A DNA stretch of 64,000 bases. It comes from Elysia chlorotica (lineage: Eukaryota; Mollusca; Gastropoda; Plakobranchidae). Positions within the stretch are counted from its first letter, which is position 1. Each line of letters starts with the position of its first letter. Both the position numbers and the translations under genes were made by a program. The notes beneath the pieces are model-generated. The model had not been told where the DNA came from, ran no database searches, and saw nothing but the letters and a program-made list of their open reading frames with translations. Below are positions 35,037 through 50,000 of this stretch, one piece after another. The stretch covers positions 719,547-783,546 of the forward strand of contig RQTK01000101.1 of the NCBI GenBank assembly GCA_003991915.1, in the 5' to 3' direction.

Positions 35037-38000
35037 GCAAGTTTATCACAGTCATCTTTTTTTACTTTTGACCAATTATAAATTTATTGAATTGTGTCAG
35101 TAAAATGTGACCTGTTGAGAAAGGACTCCAAGTCGCTATGCTCTGTCTCGTGTGCAGCAGTACATAAAATTGTCAGATGTTAGTCTTGGGGCCTTCCACA
35201 ATATGGTATAGATATAGTGCTGATGTTATGGGTAAATATCCAACCTTGTTTGTGTATTGTGTCAGAAACTGTATGCATTGGTGAATTTATGTATTTCTTT
35301 TGTTTTTCAAATTTTGAAATAATGTGGAAAAAAATTCAATTAATTGCCATTAAGAAGTTAGCAGTTAACCATTTGTAGTAATAAATATTGTTCTCAATTC
35401 AACAGGTGTTGTGATTAAGAAAAAGGAAATTAAAACATATGGTAGACTGTGGAGCCGTTTACAACTACTAGTTACCATTAATACCAGTTTACAACTACTA
35501 GTTACCATTAATACCAACCTTGCTAGTCCCGATACACTGCCTCGATTAAACGCAGAGACTTCTAGTGACTGACCAAAGAGTGGGGCATGGTTAGCGACTG
35601 AAGGGGAACACAGTGCATACTATAATTATAGTTAACGTTGACTCTTAGTCTTTTTGTTACCTGTGAAATAGATCTCTAGCTTCCCGCGACTTGGAATAGC
35701 TAACAGTTTCAAATACCCTGTTAGTCTTTACTTTATGTTGTTAGCTTGCTACATTTGGTGACCTCATAAGTATCATACGTTTTATGTGCTATTATAGAAC
35801 TAGAATCTAGATCAGATCTAAACATCAAACATGGCAGTTGAAAGCGTCACCCTAAAACTACCCACATTTTGTGTGTCAAGTCCACCAATGTGGTTTGCAC
35901 AGACGAAGGTCCAGTTTGTATTTACTTAATATTACTCTGACAAAAACAATGTTTTTCACGTTGTTTCTTTCCTTGTTATTGCAACAGCTTTGCACACGCT
36001 CTCCATTATCACCAACCTTCCTCAAACAGATATGCCTGCCTCAAGGATTTTCTTTTGTCTGCTCTCAACATGACAGAGGCTGAAAGCTTTGAAAGCTCTG
36101 TCAAATTCATGCGGTTTAGGCGATGGATGCTAAAGCGTCACAATTAATGGATAGTATACTGCCCCTTTTGGACAACTGTAAACCATGTTTGCTGTTTTAT
36201 ATTTTTATGCAACAACTCTGGACCATGTCCGGATTCCCCTCACAAACTCAACCACAGACGACTACAGAACCCTTACCCAAGAGACTGATCTTCTATTTCA
36301 TGCGAGCAATTTGGCCACTGCTGCTTTCTTGTGCGTAACGTCTGCTGACACTTGGTGGACCAGATTTTGTTTTTGCCACTACCTTTTTGGGACAGCTGCA
36401 CAAAAATGCGCTCCAACATGCCCAAAGTTTCCCACCTTCAAGGAAAGAAACAATCAGGGGAACCAGCAGAAGCGTCCACTACGATTCGTCATGGATGACA
36501 TTTCCAGAAGGCGCCTAGGTGTTTGCTGCCTCTGCCTTAGCGTCCAGCAAAAACTCTTGCTACAAGACTCTAATGCTTTTAATGGTACAGATATTGAAAA
36601 AACAAAAAGTAAACACCAGTAAGATTATGCCTTTGACTATAGATATTGACAATGAATATTTTTTTCTAAATTTTGTGATACTCTGTATAGTTTTACTCAC
36701 CTATTGTTTTTTGTTTTGTTTTGTTTTTTTCTTCTGACAGAACCCCAATCCACATCAACAATCACACAGTTAGCAAGCAACACAGACCTTCCGTTTATGA
36801 AAGTCAGTGAAAATTTGAAAGATGCTAATTTTTATTCATAAACTGCATAATATTTTTTATTAAACAAAAAAAAGCCTTAATGATGCGTGCGCGCAGCATG
36901 GGCATCTTTATAAGCTCAAATGTTTCCCTTGATCGAAGTGGAAGTTTTTAATTTTTAACTAAGTTTTTACCTGAACTTATTCTGTCAATAATTTTTTTTG
37001 TCAATAAATTGCGTTTGTTAATGAACCAGATTTTATTAGTTGATATGTTTAAACTAAAGTAATACAAGCTCATTTAGATTTATTATATTCATGTTTCACC
37101 TTCTTTTGGTTTTATATACTTATCGATAGTTTGATTTTAGAGACCTCTATTTTGATGATTATAGTATATCAATTATCATTTTCACAATGCAAAAACGGTA
37201 TCAATCTTTGGTTTCATCAGTGTGTTGCATGGAGTCCAAGGCCTCAGCCTAAGAATGTTTTTGCTGTAGCCCAAGCCAGTGGTAGAGTTAGTATTATAGG
37301 GTAAGCGAAATTTTCTTCTTGTGTCTCATATTTTTTTTATTTTGCGTTTGTGACAATACAATGAACTAATCGTAGCTTAGTATCTTTTAAATTTTTAATC
37401 GTGACATATAAATTATTTGATTAAAATGTGTCTTCATGGCAAAGAAAATGTCACAGATTGATTTGTATGTGTATGTGTTTGTTTAAATTTACTTTTGGTT
37501 TTATTCATGTTTTCTAATTCCAATGATCCATAGATTTGGAAATGACAAAAATGAGGATCTTGTCGGAAAAGAATTCAGTAAGTGTATATCTTTTGCACAT
37601 CTTTAACTAATGATGCACTGTTTAGTTGTTTTTGTTTTGTTTTTTTTTCCATATGAACATAATTATGCCCATTATACAATTGAAAAAACATTCTCAGCTT
37701 ATCTCAAGCAAAAAATTATTACTGAGCTCCTTGATTAAGATAATTTTTAAAAGAATTTGACTCGAGCTTTTAGTGGTGTTGGAACATGGAACAATAGCAT
37801 TAAAGAAATAAAACAGCAATTTCACTTAATTGATAAATTTGGATGTTCAACATTATTCTCTGATTAGAAATGTTTCTTTTTTGTTTTTGTTTCTCGAGAT
37901 GTTTTAACTTGTAATACTTTTTTTTAAACAGATGTGAGATTCAACAGACAGTGCAATTACTTGTCATGGAACACCTTAGAAACCAATCTTGTAAGTCTTA

Positions 38001-41000
38001 GTTTTAATAATTTAGGACTGTTAAATTCAATTTTAAATGCTTAAAAAGCGTTTGTTCAAATTGTCATTAATCAGTCAGTTAAGGAAAAAGTTTTCTTCCC
38101 ATCGCAGTCTGATGTCATTAGAAGTTAATGCATCTATCTTATTGTTAAAATCTTTTTTTTTTATAACCAAAAAAAAAATCATTTGAGTTTTATATTACAT
38201 CCTAGGAATTTTATTCATAAATGATCTAATAGTCATAATTCATACAGAACATATTGTTATGTTACAGGTAAATACATACATGTTCAAGTTATCTGTATAT
38301 TCCAGTATCAAATAAATGTCAAGATCTTTATATTGGGCAGATGTTGTTGTTTGATAATATGGAATAATATAAACATATCTATATTAGACAATATTTATGT
38401 TTTTAATGCAAATACTTTTTTTTTTAAAGACAAGAGACATCCAATGAGTGACAGATATAATAGATTTATTGACATAAACTCTTTTCCCTTTAAAGCTTGC
38501 GGAGGGCCTTGACAGAAACAGAAACGAGCCATGTGTTTTGATTTGGGATGTTGTTAACAGTATGCCTGAAGCCTCTGACAGAACGAGACACAGTTTCTCT
38601 GAGGGGCCTGTCACAAAACCTTTTGCTGAACTAGGTAAGACTTATTCATGAAATGATGGTTTGAAAGCTTCATAGATCTCTGTATAATTTTATTTTGACT
38701 GGAATATGTTGGTCTTTTTAAAAATCCATTTAAAAAAAATTACTGTCATACCCTTAAAACCTCTCATGATGTGTCATAAGTTGTTCTGTTCCACTACTAT
38801 TTGCTTCTCTAGGATCAGGGGAGACGAGCTCATCATTCTCATGGTGCCCTACAGATTCAAAGACCTTCTTGGTGGGGATGGCCAATAAACACTTGCGGCT
38901 GTATGACCTCAGGGGTAAGATGCATAATTATGAGCCATTTTAAAGATGGACCCAAAACCATCGCAATAAAGTTAAATTTTAAACACTCATGTTAGCATTA
39001 AAAGTAGATGTATTATAAAAAGCATGCTCTAAATTTTTATCTAAAAGGGGTTGGTCAAATTATTTTTTAATTTATTTTGAGTTATCAACGATTTTCCACA
39101 TCAAAAATATGATTTCAGGTATCATGGATGACTAAATTTTTAGTATTTATTGATTTAAATTTCTGTCACCAGATATAAACAAACCTCGCCTTGAAACTCA
39201 TCACAAATGTGTGGCTGGAATTTGTTTTGAGCCTCTCGACAGAAACAGGATTGCTTCATACATGGATGTGAGAAATTATTATTGCAATGAAGTTAAAATC
39301 TAGAAATTGGCAACTTTTGTATTCTTATATTATGTATTCACCAAAATGATATACGATATCTCCTAAAAACTTGCTTTTGTACTGTGTTTTGGGTCTTATC
39401 AAATAAAAAAAAAAAATCCTGTTTGCTGCAGCTTGTTTTCATTTTACATTAACTCTTCCTCTGTGATTTTTTGCTTATTTTATCCATTCTATGTTTTGGC
39501 TTCATGCTGTATGTTTCAAATCTTAAATTATAAAAGATTCCGTCAAAGGCTTGTCCACTGATCTATTCATTACAGTTTTGACCAAATCACAGAGAAACCT
39601 TACTAATTATTTGTTGTAATGTTTAGACAATTCTTTTTGCCATAGTGTATACTCTCCTAACACAAGCATAAATTATCTATTCTAAGTTATTTATATTTAT
39701 CTCTTTATGTTTCAGTCTCACATAGCTATTTGGGATCTGCGAAGCTTCGACAGACCAGTATCCATTTTTTCTTCATATGTAGACAAACACCTACACATGA
39801 CCCTATTTTTAACAATTTTTTATCTACATTTAGCAAAAATTTTAACTGATTTATTGAATTAACGAATTTTAAAAAAAAAAAAAATTTAGTTTGGATAATA
39901 CATTATTTGTTTCTTACAATACTGTGGTATTTTAGAGATAATTATGCTCAAAGATTATCATGTTTTTTGCACAAGTTATTTTACTTCTTGACCTTGCCAA
40001 GATCAATACAATTACGGAGAATAAAAGTGTTGCAAAGATGACCTGGTGTCCTACCAAGTAAGTCTTGTTTTATTACATAGAATGTACAGTAATCATTTTG
40101 GTTTTACTGCTCAGAAAACAGAGAGCTTTTAAATCTTACTGTGTCAGATATTGCAATATGTTTAATACGCCAAGTTAAAAATTCAATGAGGCCAACAAAC
40201 TTTTAAATCATTTTTGTACCTTTCAGAGTGGGTGTGCTATCAATTCTCTGTAAAGACAGTCCTACTGTGAAACTACACGATATTCGCCATGCCATCTATG
40301 GTGCAGATGATGTGGAACAAGCCTCTGTGGAGAGAAACATTCAACGTAGGTCAAGCTTAAGACGGTGTCATTTTAAGGTTGTCAAATAACAGTTTTCATT
40401 GTAAATCTATATACAGTAGAATAACATAATTTGATTCAAACGCTCTGATTGATTTATTTGTTAAAAGTTGATTTTAAAATTTGTTATTGATTACACACAG
40501 CATGAACAATTTTGTCTTTGCAGCTTTTGGTAAAGCTATATTGTCTTCATTTGCCTGGCATCCAACCCAAGAGAACCGTCTCATGACAGTGCTGCCCAAT
40601 GGAACACTGAGAGATATGACTATCTTTGAGAGAATCTCTATGGTAAAATTTATTTGTCTTTATCTGCTTGTCTATGTCTGTCTTTAGAAGGGTCACGTAT
40701 AACACTTAACAGATGTTGGTTACATTAGATCCAATTTTCTTATCAAGGAAAAAAGTATGGAATTTTTTTTAATTGTTCTGAAAATTCTTTACCTTTCTTA
40801 CATTCTTGTATCAGTTAACTAAGACATTTTTATTTTGTGTGTTAAACATTATATTTCTGTTTTTTCTTTTGTTTTCCTTTTTTTTTATTTTATCAAGCAG
40901 TCCACTCATTCTCTATTATCTGTCTTGATTTGGATGAAGAATAATTGCATGAGTATTATCTTTGTCTCAATACATGTATCTATAAAAAATTTTGGTTTGT

Positions 41001-44000
41001 TGTTGGATCCGATTTAACCAGACACCACATTTTGTCCATTTTTAAATTTGTGTATTCTAGGAGTGGTCTTCCACCTTCAAGCTGATGATGCCATTCAGCA
41101 AAGACACACTCCGCTGTGTTGAAGAGTCAGAAAACTACGGAGACATCTCAGCTGTCATGAGGAATAGGATCAATTTGAGATATGGCTTAGAGGTATACCA
41201 TTTTCTGTCATAGTTAACTACATTAATATCTTCTTCAGTACTGCTCGATCAAGTTGTGTGCTTTTAAAAAAAATGCAGTCCTTCAGGATTAGGTCTAAAA
41301 TGGGTCCCTCAAGTTCCCCAATAAATGTAATGCATAGCTTTGTTAGTCACACATTTCCTCATTGTGTCCTTATAAGTGTTACTCAGTACACTGATTTTTT
41401 AAACAAGCAGATATTTGTTCTATAAAGAAACTCTGCTAATTCTTGAATGGGAGCTATGCCTTTAATGAACCAATTTTCATGCTGCTTAGAAAATATACTT
41501 ACCAGCCGAGTATTAACTCCCATTTGTCCCCTGTGTATTTTTCATGAAAATGGTTCTTATCCAAGGGCCTATTCTAATGTCCATGTATCAACTTTTGATG
41601 TTTTTTTTGTTGTTGCTTTGTTTAGAACATGTAGTGCCTGCATGAAAAATTATTGATGTAATTAGAGGAAATAAGCAAAAAATATCTTATGTAACAACAT
41701 GCGATATAAATAAACATTACTTGATTTTTATACTAAGAATGCGCTAATTAGTTCATGTATACTGTTTTTTTCCCTAAAAGAATATTACAATGAATGTTCC
41801 ACTCACTTTCTTGAGAACTTATAAAACTTTTACATTTCAAAAGATATAAATGAAACATGCTAGCACATGTTTGCTAATATTTTGTACTAGGCCGTATGTT
41901 TCTACCAAATTCTCCCAAGAGACACGTGTTTTTCAAATTTCATTTTTATCAACCCATGCAGTGTTAGCAGTAAACACCAGATGATCAACTTCAAAACGGG
42001 TAGATTGTATAGAATTGATGAAAATCATGAGAAAATGAACATGAATCTTATAATTAATCTTAAAAGTTTTATATTTCTTGTCTTAATTTTTCAGGTGGAT
42101 GACATCGCAAAGAACTTGAAAGCTATTGAGGACGAGCCTCATCTTCATGGTCTTTGGCGCTGGATACTCAGTATCTTTTCTATGATCATACAATTTTTGA
42201 ATGCTTTGCCTCTTTTCAGTTTCATTTTGGCCAGTATAGCTTTATTGGGCAGAACTGCTAAATAGCTATAAAGTACCCCTTTTTATCACTTTTTACCAAA
42301 ATGTTCTGCCCTGATAAAAGATCTTAATAGATTTCTGTTTTTTTCATTTATAGAATTGATTATCTGTATTTGTTAAATATTTACAGTACATATCACAAGG
42401 CTAGCCCTGAAAATTCAATTTTGATTAGGTAACTACCTTAACTCGTTATCTCAAGACCTACATAATGTGATTAATACCCAAGGACCTAGCAATAGCAGGC
42501 AGCGAGTGTCGGCCTCTGTTGGAATCATCTCTACCCTTGGCTTCGATCGAGAGGATAATTCCAACTTGAAGAGTGAGCCTGTGGCTGTCCAGTGGAAAGC
42601 GTCTGAGGATGCTGCCTATTCGAGTAGAACTCACTACAGGAGTCAACAGAGGTGACAAATATACAGTCATTAATACTATGACTAGACTAGACCTGAGTGT
42701 GAAAGCAAACAAGAAAATTCAATTAAAAAAGTTATCTGTAACTTTCTTAAATTAAGTGATAGATAAAATCATATCATGCATAGTGTTTTGTGTATTAAAG
42801 GGAAGTCTCAGGAAATCTTAATCAGAATCAAGCTTTGATGAATATATAATTACAAAAAAAAAAGAATCTTTGATTTGATAAAGTGTATTTCTCTCCTCTT
42901 AGTTTAATGTCTCCCATGTCTCAAAAAAGATCATATACAGAGTCCATATATAACGGCTAGTTGCTGTATTACCACCTGGGAGGGGGGGCAGGAATTGAAG
43001 AATGCAAGCCCAAAGAGGGAGGGAAAGGAATTGAAATCCAATGAGAGAGAAAGAGAGATGTAGATAGACACACAGACAAAAAGATAGACAAAGAAGAGTG
43101 TCTATATCAGCAATCAGCCTGCTGTGTGGTCATCACTCTTTTTGTACTCATCCCCTTAGTTTCCTTACGAATCTTGTGTTCTTGTGTAACACGCAGAACA
43201 CAGACGCTTTCTGACTTACCTCATCTTCCTCCTTCCCTTTCCCCACTTTATTATTCCAATTACTCTACCTGAGTGCCTGTCTCAGAATACAATCAGAAAC
43301 ATGGGGCTATCACTAAAAGCTTTAGTTCTAAAGCCAACAAATCCCTCCTCCTCACCCCCTCCCAGATAAGGACATAAGGCCTACAGTCAACTGCGCACGA
43401 GTGGTAAAAAAGGGAAGTAATGTGATGCAGTATATACTGGCTCTGCGATAACTTTTTAAGGGAAGCAATATAATATTTGAACACATGTATTATGAGTTGT
43501 GTCCCATTTTCCGTGATTTTCCGCCACAGTAATTTATTGTTTACGTAAATAGAGTATGTTATAAATGTTCTTAATGTGCTCTGTTGTTACGGCACTCTAG
43601 TATAACGGCACTTTAAAAAAAAGTCCCGTTTCTGCCGTTATATCAGAGTTCAAATGTATGTCAATGGGGCCTCTTAGATTGTAATATTTTTATTGAGAGT
43701 GACACTATCTCCACTGAAAGAGCTAAGACGTGTTAGCTAGAGGGAGGCTGGAACCTATATCTTCCAATTTAAAACGGCATTCTTTATCCTTTGACCATGA
43801 TGTCACCCTTATTAAATTATAATTTGAAGTTTCACTTTTATTCAAAGAGATGATGTTTATAGTTGCATCACCTGTGAATAGAGTGCTCTCATAAAATAAT
43901 GTTTTTTTTTATGAACCCAAACTTAATTTATGAAAATAATATATACCTAAATGCTACGATCATATGTTTAAAAATATTGATTATTGTCTTTCCTGGAAAA

Positions 44001-47000
44001 TGCCACTTAATTATGTAAGTATGGTGACTATTAAAATTGTGATGTTTTGTGCTCAACAGACGTCTTGCTCTGCAGCTGTGTGGATGGCAAACTGATGACA
44101 ACAAAGACAAGTTTAAAGCTTTTATCAACAGGCAAGCATGCTTTGTTAAAGGCAATATAGCCATCATCATTTTTCAGACTTCCTTGATTAATCAGATAAC
44201 AAATGCTATTGCGTATATTTTGTTCTAAAATAGTTGATTTACTCTGCAAACTAAATGCTATATATATAAGCCTGTAGTAAAGAGCGGGAGGGATGCTGAA
44301 TTACTTGTTATTAAACATAAACTCTCAGTTATGATCTTTGAGACAACATACAGGACTGTTTTGAGTAATATCTCATAAAGAGGTGTTTTAAAAAAAATTA
44401 ATATTAAGAATTATAGGAGATTGAAAAAAAAAAGACAATATAAATATATTATGTTATGAACATTTCTTTACCTAACCGAGCCTGTGTGGAGAAACTGTAA
44501 AGTTCCTTTATTTTGTTTATAGATGTAATATTGTTGTGCTTCAACAGATTGATCGAGGGTGGGGACCCTGAGAGAGCCACAGCGATTGCCCTATTTCACC
44601 TTTATATCAAGAGAGCTTTGGAGATTCTCAGTGAATGTGCTATGAACACTACACCAAGTTGGTGCTCTTTTCCACCCTCTCTTCTGTTTTTTAAAATTGA
44701 AATGCTGACATTTTCAAATAATATTTTTTCTTTAATTTCAAGTGCATAAATTCTTTGTTTGAGAATTTTGTATATAACCTACTTGTATTCATGCCTTTTT
44801 TTCCTCTAAAGCAAAACTTATTTACAACCTATACCCCAATACCAAAACATTATGAATGATAAAGGTTCTCATTTCCTTTTGGCTTGAAATTTAAAATAAT
44901 GCATTTAATTTTAAGATTAGATGTTTTGAATTGTTACCAATATGACTGTTTGTTTGTCTATTTCCAAAAGTGTTATCATATTTAAATATTAAAAAAAAAC
45001 CCATCTAAATCTGATTCCTTTTCTTATTCCACCCTAGGTGAGGGCAAGCCAAATCTCCAGGCTGTAGCCATGGCGTTGTCTGGCTTCACCGAGGACCGCA
45101 ATGCTCTGTGGAGACGAACCTGCGGAACTCTGCGCTACCAACTAGAGAACCCTTATCTCCGAGCTATCTTTGCCTTTGCAGCCTGTGATGATGACAACTA
45201 TGATGATGTCTTGGTGAGTGTTTGTAAAAAAAAATCTTTTGGAGGAGTAGGCAAAGCTTTCACTTAGTTTAATGCCTCCTAGGTTCTCAAGGAAGGTTCT
45301 ATATCCATAAATTTGGTTGCACAGGTAATATTCTCTATTAAAGGAGTTGCATTAGATCAAGGAAACTTTCAGTCCCATCAGCGCATAGCGATATCAAGTG
45401 TACCTGAATCACTTTATAATCATCTTAACATTTATACACATCATATTTGCAAGCATCCCTACTGGGCGTTGTGATATGAAAAGGGCAAACAAGTGTATGG
45501 TTTACTTATGTTACCTTATTTTGTGTACTTTTGAAACAATAATTGATTTCCAGTTTTATGGATTACTCTTCATATGTCAATTGCTGTTTGTTAGCAATTC
45601 CAGCGATTTAATTATTGGCATAAAATAATAGGATGAAATATTTTGTTCTCACTGTAGCTTTTGAAAAAAAAAAATGAAAAAAAATGTATGACACAATTTT
45701 TTTTTTTCCAGAATGAAATTGGCATGTCAGTGGAAGACAGGGTAGCATTTGCTTTGAACTTTCTACCAGATGCTAAGGTGGGTTACACAAATTGTATTCA
45801 TTCTTTTACCTTTCAGTGCTTTGCTGTGTTAAATAGTTCAAGCTCAGTTATTAGAATACTTGTTTTAATCTACTTAAATGCTTTAGATGATATTGGTTTC
45901 AAGTGCAAGCTGTTTATTGTTTATGTATTACCTTATGTTTGCCTGATGTGTAGTGCACTGTTCTTAAGTTTTTATCTGTAATCATATCTAGATGCTTGTT
46001 ATAAACTAAATAAGATATTACTATTCTCTTGAATGAAACTGAAAATTTTTATAGTTATAAGACAACTCACAACGTTACTATCAATAATTGAATATTTAAC
46101 TGCTAGTTGTTTATTAATATATATTAGAACTTTCTACCAGATGCTAAGGTGGGTTACCACTTTTATTCTTTGTGGCCCCTGTAATTAAAAGTTTCTTTTA
46201 GCTTTTAGCTTTGATGTGTTAAATAGTTCAGGCTTAATTATTAGAACACTTGTCTAAAATCTATTCAAATGCTTAAGATGAAAATACAAGCTGTTTATTG
46301 TTTGTGCGTCGCCTTATGTTTGCTTGATGTGTAGTGCCCTGTTTCTAAGTTCAGATAATCAGATCTAGATGCTTGTTATAAACTAAAGAAGATATTACTA
46401 TTGTCTTGAATGAAACTGACAATTTTTATAGCTATAAGACAACTCACAACTTTCAATACTTGAAATTTTAACTGCTAGTTGTTTATTAATATAACATAAT
46501 CTTAACAACTTCAATTCCTATCGAAGGTAGATGTGATATGGTATTAAATGATGTTTAAAGACAAAGTGAAGACAAAATTACAACAAAATACTCTTAAACT
46601 TATTATCTTGTTTATTTATTTATTTATTTATTTTTTAGCTGAAGGTATATCTGAGTAAACTGACAGAAGAACTGACAAAAACTGGTGACTTGGATGGTAT
46701 CCTGTTGACAGGTGTGTGTAAGGGTACTTTCAAAATTGGGACAACTTGGATGATATTGATAGATATTTAATATGTTACTACCCTGTACATAATTATATAT
46801 AAATACACTGTATTTAAAAAGAATATATACACAAATTTACTTGCCCTTTTTCAATGTATCTCTTTTGTTTACTAACATACATTGTATTCTCTCCAACTGT
46901 GACTTTGTATGAACTTATTTATACTTAGCGCATTGGTCTTTCATTTTATTTTAAGTGCTGATATAAAACAAGTTGCTGAGAAAAAATTTACAACAATGCG

Positions 47001-50000
47001 ATGATCTTAATAAATTTGTAAACCTTTTATGAGGAATGGATATTGTTAATATAGTGGATTGTGATATGCTTATTATCTTTCTTTGATGCTGTTAATTTAT
47101 AGATCTTGAGAAGAATTTAATTGTTTCAGTAAATTCCTACTTTTTCAGTTTTTAATTTTATCAATTTTACCTTCTCAGGTATGTCTGAGAAGGGCATTGA
47201 CCTGCTGGAAAACTACATGGATCGATCTTGTGATGTGCAGACTGTGGCAATTGCAACAGTCTTCTCAATGTCAAATATTGTCATGAAGGACACGAGAGTC
47301 CTTGAATGGATTGAAGGGTAACAAACGTGAAATTTTATTTTTAAATTCGATTTTTTAAAGTAAATTTTTTATTTTAGTGCCTGATTAAAAAGATCTTTAA
47401 AAAAAATGAATTATGTGAAAGCAATAGGTTGTTTTTATTATAACCATGGCTTTAGGGATGTGTCCATTGCTTGCTGTCTTTATTTAGGTTGAAGAGCACA
47501 AAATATTCTGTTTAATTATTAAAGTTAAGTAGTTTTTTGCTGTGCGTTAAGGAGTTACCACATGGTTTTAAGAATAATAAGAATAGAAATATTGATATTT
47601 TTAAAGTAGCAAAAGTTCTGGCCTGATGTCAGTTTAAAAGATTGCAGAAAACCCTCAACACCACTTTTAGGCATTGTTTCTATTTGTTCTGTTTTAGGTA
47701 CAGGGACCTTCTAGATCGCTGGAGATTGTGGCATCAAAGGTAAATATAAGAAAACATTTTTCCTTGTTGCTAGAACTTAAAGCAATGAATTTTTTCTTTG
47801 TTTGCGTAATAATGCTCATTATAGCTTCCTTCTTTAACAAACACAACTCTTTGCTCCTTTTTTTTAGGGCCCAGTTTGACATTGTTAGGCAGACGTTTAT
47901 CCATGATCACCGGGTGCTGCCTCAGGTGCACATCAGCTGCAACTTCTGCTCTAACCAAATCTCCAACACTCAGTCATTGATGAACAAAGACAGGATGATG
48001 ATCTCGTCCGGTGGTAATCAATACCGCGGGCCACAGAGTCGGCCTAAGATGCCACACAATAAACCCAAGGTGAGAAACTGGGCACATTGTTGTCTTTGGG
48101 CTTGCAGGACGGCCTAACTCAGAGATATGTCATTTTGACATTAGCATATCAATGTGTTTGCTAGATAAGTATCTATGTCACGCTCAAGTTAAATATTAAA
48201 ACGGGCAGTTGTGTATTTAACTAACCATCTAAAAATAATCGCTGTATTTATACTACTAATAACGGGGATGCATTTTTTTTATTTACTTGAAAACTACAAA
48301 AAATGTTACATATGCCATTCTAATAGCTCGGAGAATACTTAAACAAATGTCATTATTTGGAAAATTTATTTTACAAAATGCCTATTTACTGCACCTTCAT
48401 TTATAAACTGGAGTATGAAAATCTAAGTTTTTACCGTTAGATATGGCTCAAAATGCTCTTTTTGAAATTGCTTGTAGTGTAGAAATGAAGAATTTACCAA
48501 TAAAAAGTTCAAGCAAGATTTATGCAGCCATTATCTCTCCAACCCCCAGCACTTTTTCTGTCTTAGAACATCAAATATATTAACAGTATGCAGGATATAA
48601 AAGCCAAGGAATTGTGATAGGCTCCAAATTAAAAGAATATAATTTCAGGCTTTTCATAGTCTAGAATATAAGAAGTAACTTAGTTTAGTGGGTAATTAAT
48701 TTTCGAATTCGTTTAACTATACACATGTACCACTGATGTTAGAAATGTTGTCCTATGATTTATGTCATTCTCAGATTTCTTGCTGCCAGAGTTGTAGAAA
48801 AGCTTTGCCTCGATGTGCAATATGTCTTGCCCACATGGGTACTCTCTCTGGTCTTGGAGCTGACACAAGTAAGACACCCAGAATGATTCAATTTTTTCAT
48901 GCTTTGTTTAATTAGTTACATGAAAAAAATAAGAATGCTATATTATAATAATCTGCAAAATGTAGACCTGGAGACTACAGATATATCGAATAATATCTTG
49001 TTATCTAGGTTTATCTTCATACTTTAGGTCAGCAATCTGAGTGAAATGTTAAGATGAGTCTTATGAATAGAGTGCAAACCTGATAATTTGACATTAGAGG
49101 GTCCAGAACTTTCATTTCAAATTAAAGGAAAGTTGAATTAGGAGATACACTGTAGGTGATGGGAGCAATATAAACGTAGATCTACGAGACTGAAGAGATT
49201 GCAATAGCCCAAACAGATTATGAATAAGAATTTGCCTGGTCCTCACAACTTTTATTTTTCAATTGCTGTCAATAATTTGTTTTCAATGTGTTTAACGTCA
49301 TGTAAAAAAAACAAAAAAATTGGCCAGACAAAAATTCACCAGATGACACAATTCACAAAAAAAAACCCACTTGTAGTCAACAGTTTTTTTTTTTTTAAAT
49401 ATTTCTCATACCATAAATGTGTCAAGTTGTATGTGGTTAGAAAGTGCATCCAATCTTCTTTCTAAATAATTTTTTCCTCCATAATTTTGTCTCTTTGGAA
49501 ATGCGTGGCAACAAGTTTAAAAACATCAGTACATACAAAATTGGAGTTATGCCCCTTACGTCAGTAAATTACGATTGTGAAGTATATCAACAATTAAAAT
49601 TTAAAGGTTAATGTGTATTTTTTTTGTCTCCTAAAGAAACATGGCTAGTTTTTTTAAAGCATTATTTTGGTAACCAAGCCTGCTCTAGTCCTTGTATTCC
49701 GTTGTTTTCTGTTGCTTGTGCAGGTGGCAGTGGTGTGAAGCTGACAGAGTTTGGGGCGTGGTTCACTTGGTGTCAAACTTGTCGCCATGGTGGTCACGCT
49801 GATCATCTCACACAGTGGTTCAGGTAGGTGTATCGTAAGATTCCTGAAACTGTTATGAAATTTACTTATCTCACTTACAAAGTTAAAAGCAGGAAAAAAA
49901 TTATGTTTACATGATTGTCTTTAAAATTTGTTAAACATGGTGCCTAAAAAAAAACTCAACACATCCTGGTATCATTTATCATCCTTTTTTTTTTTTCGTG

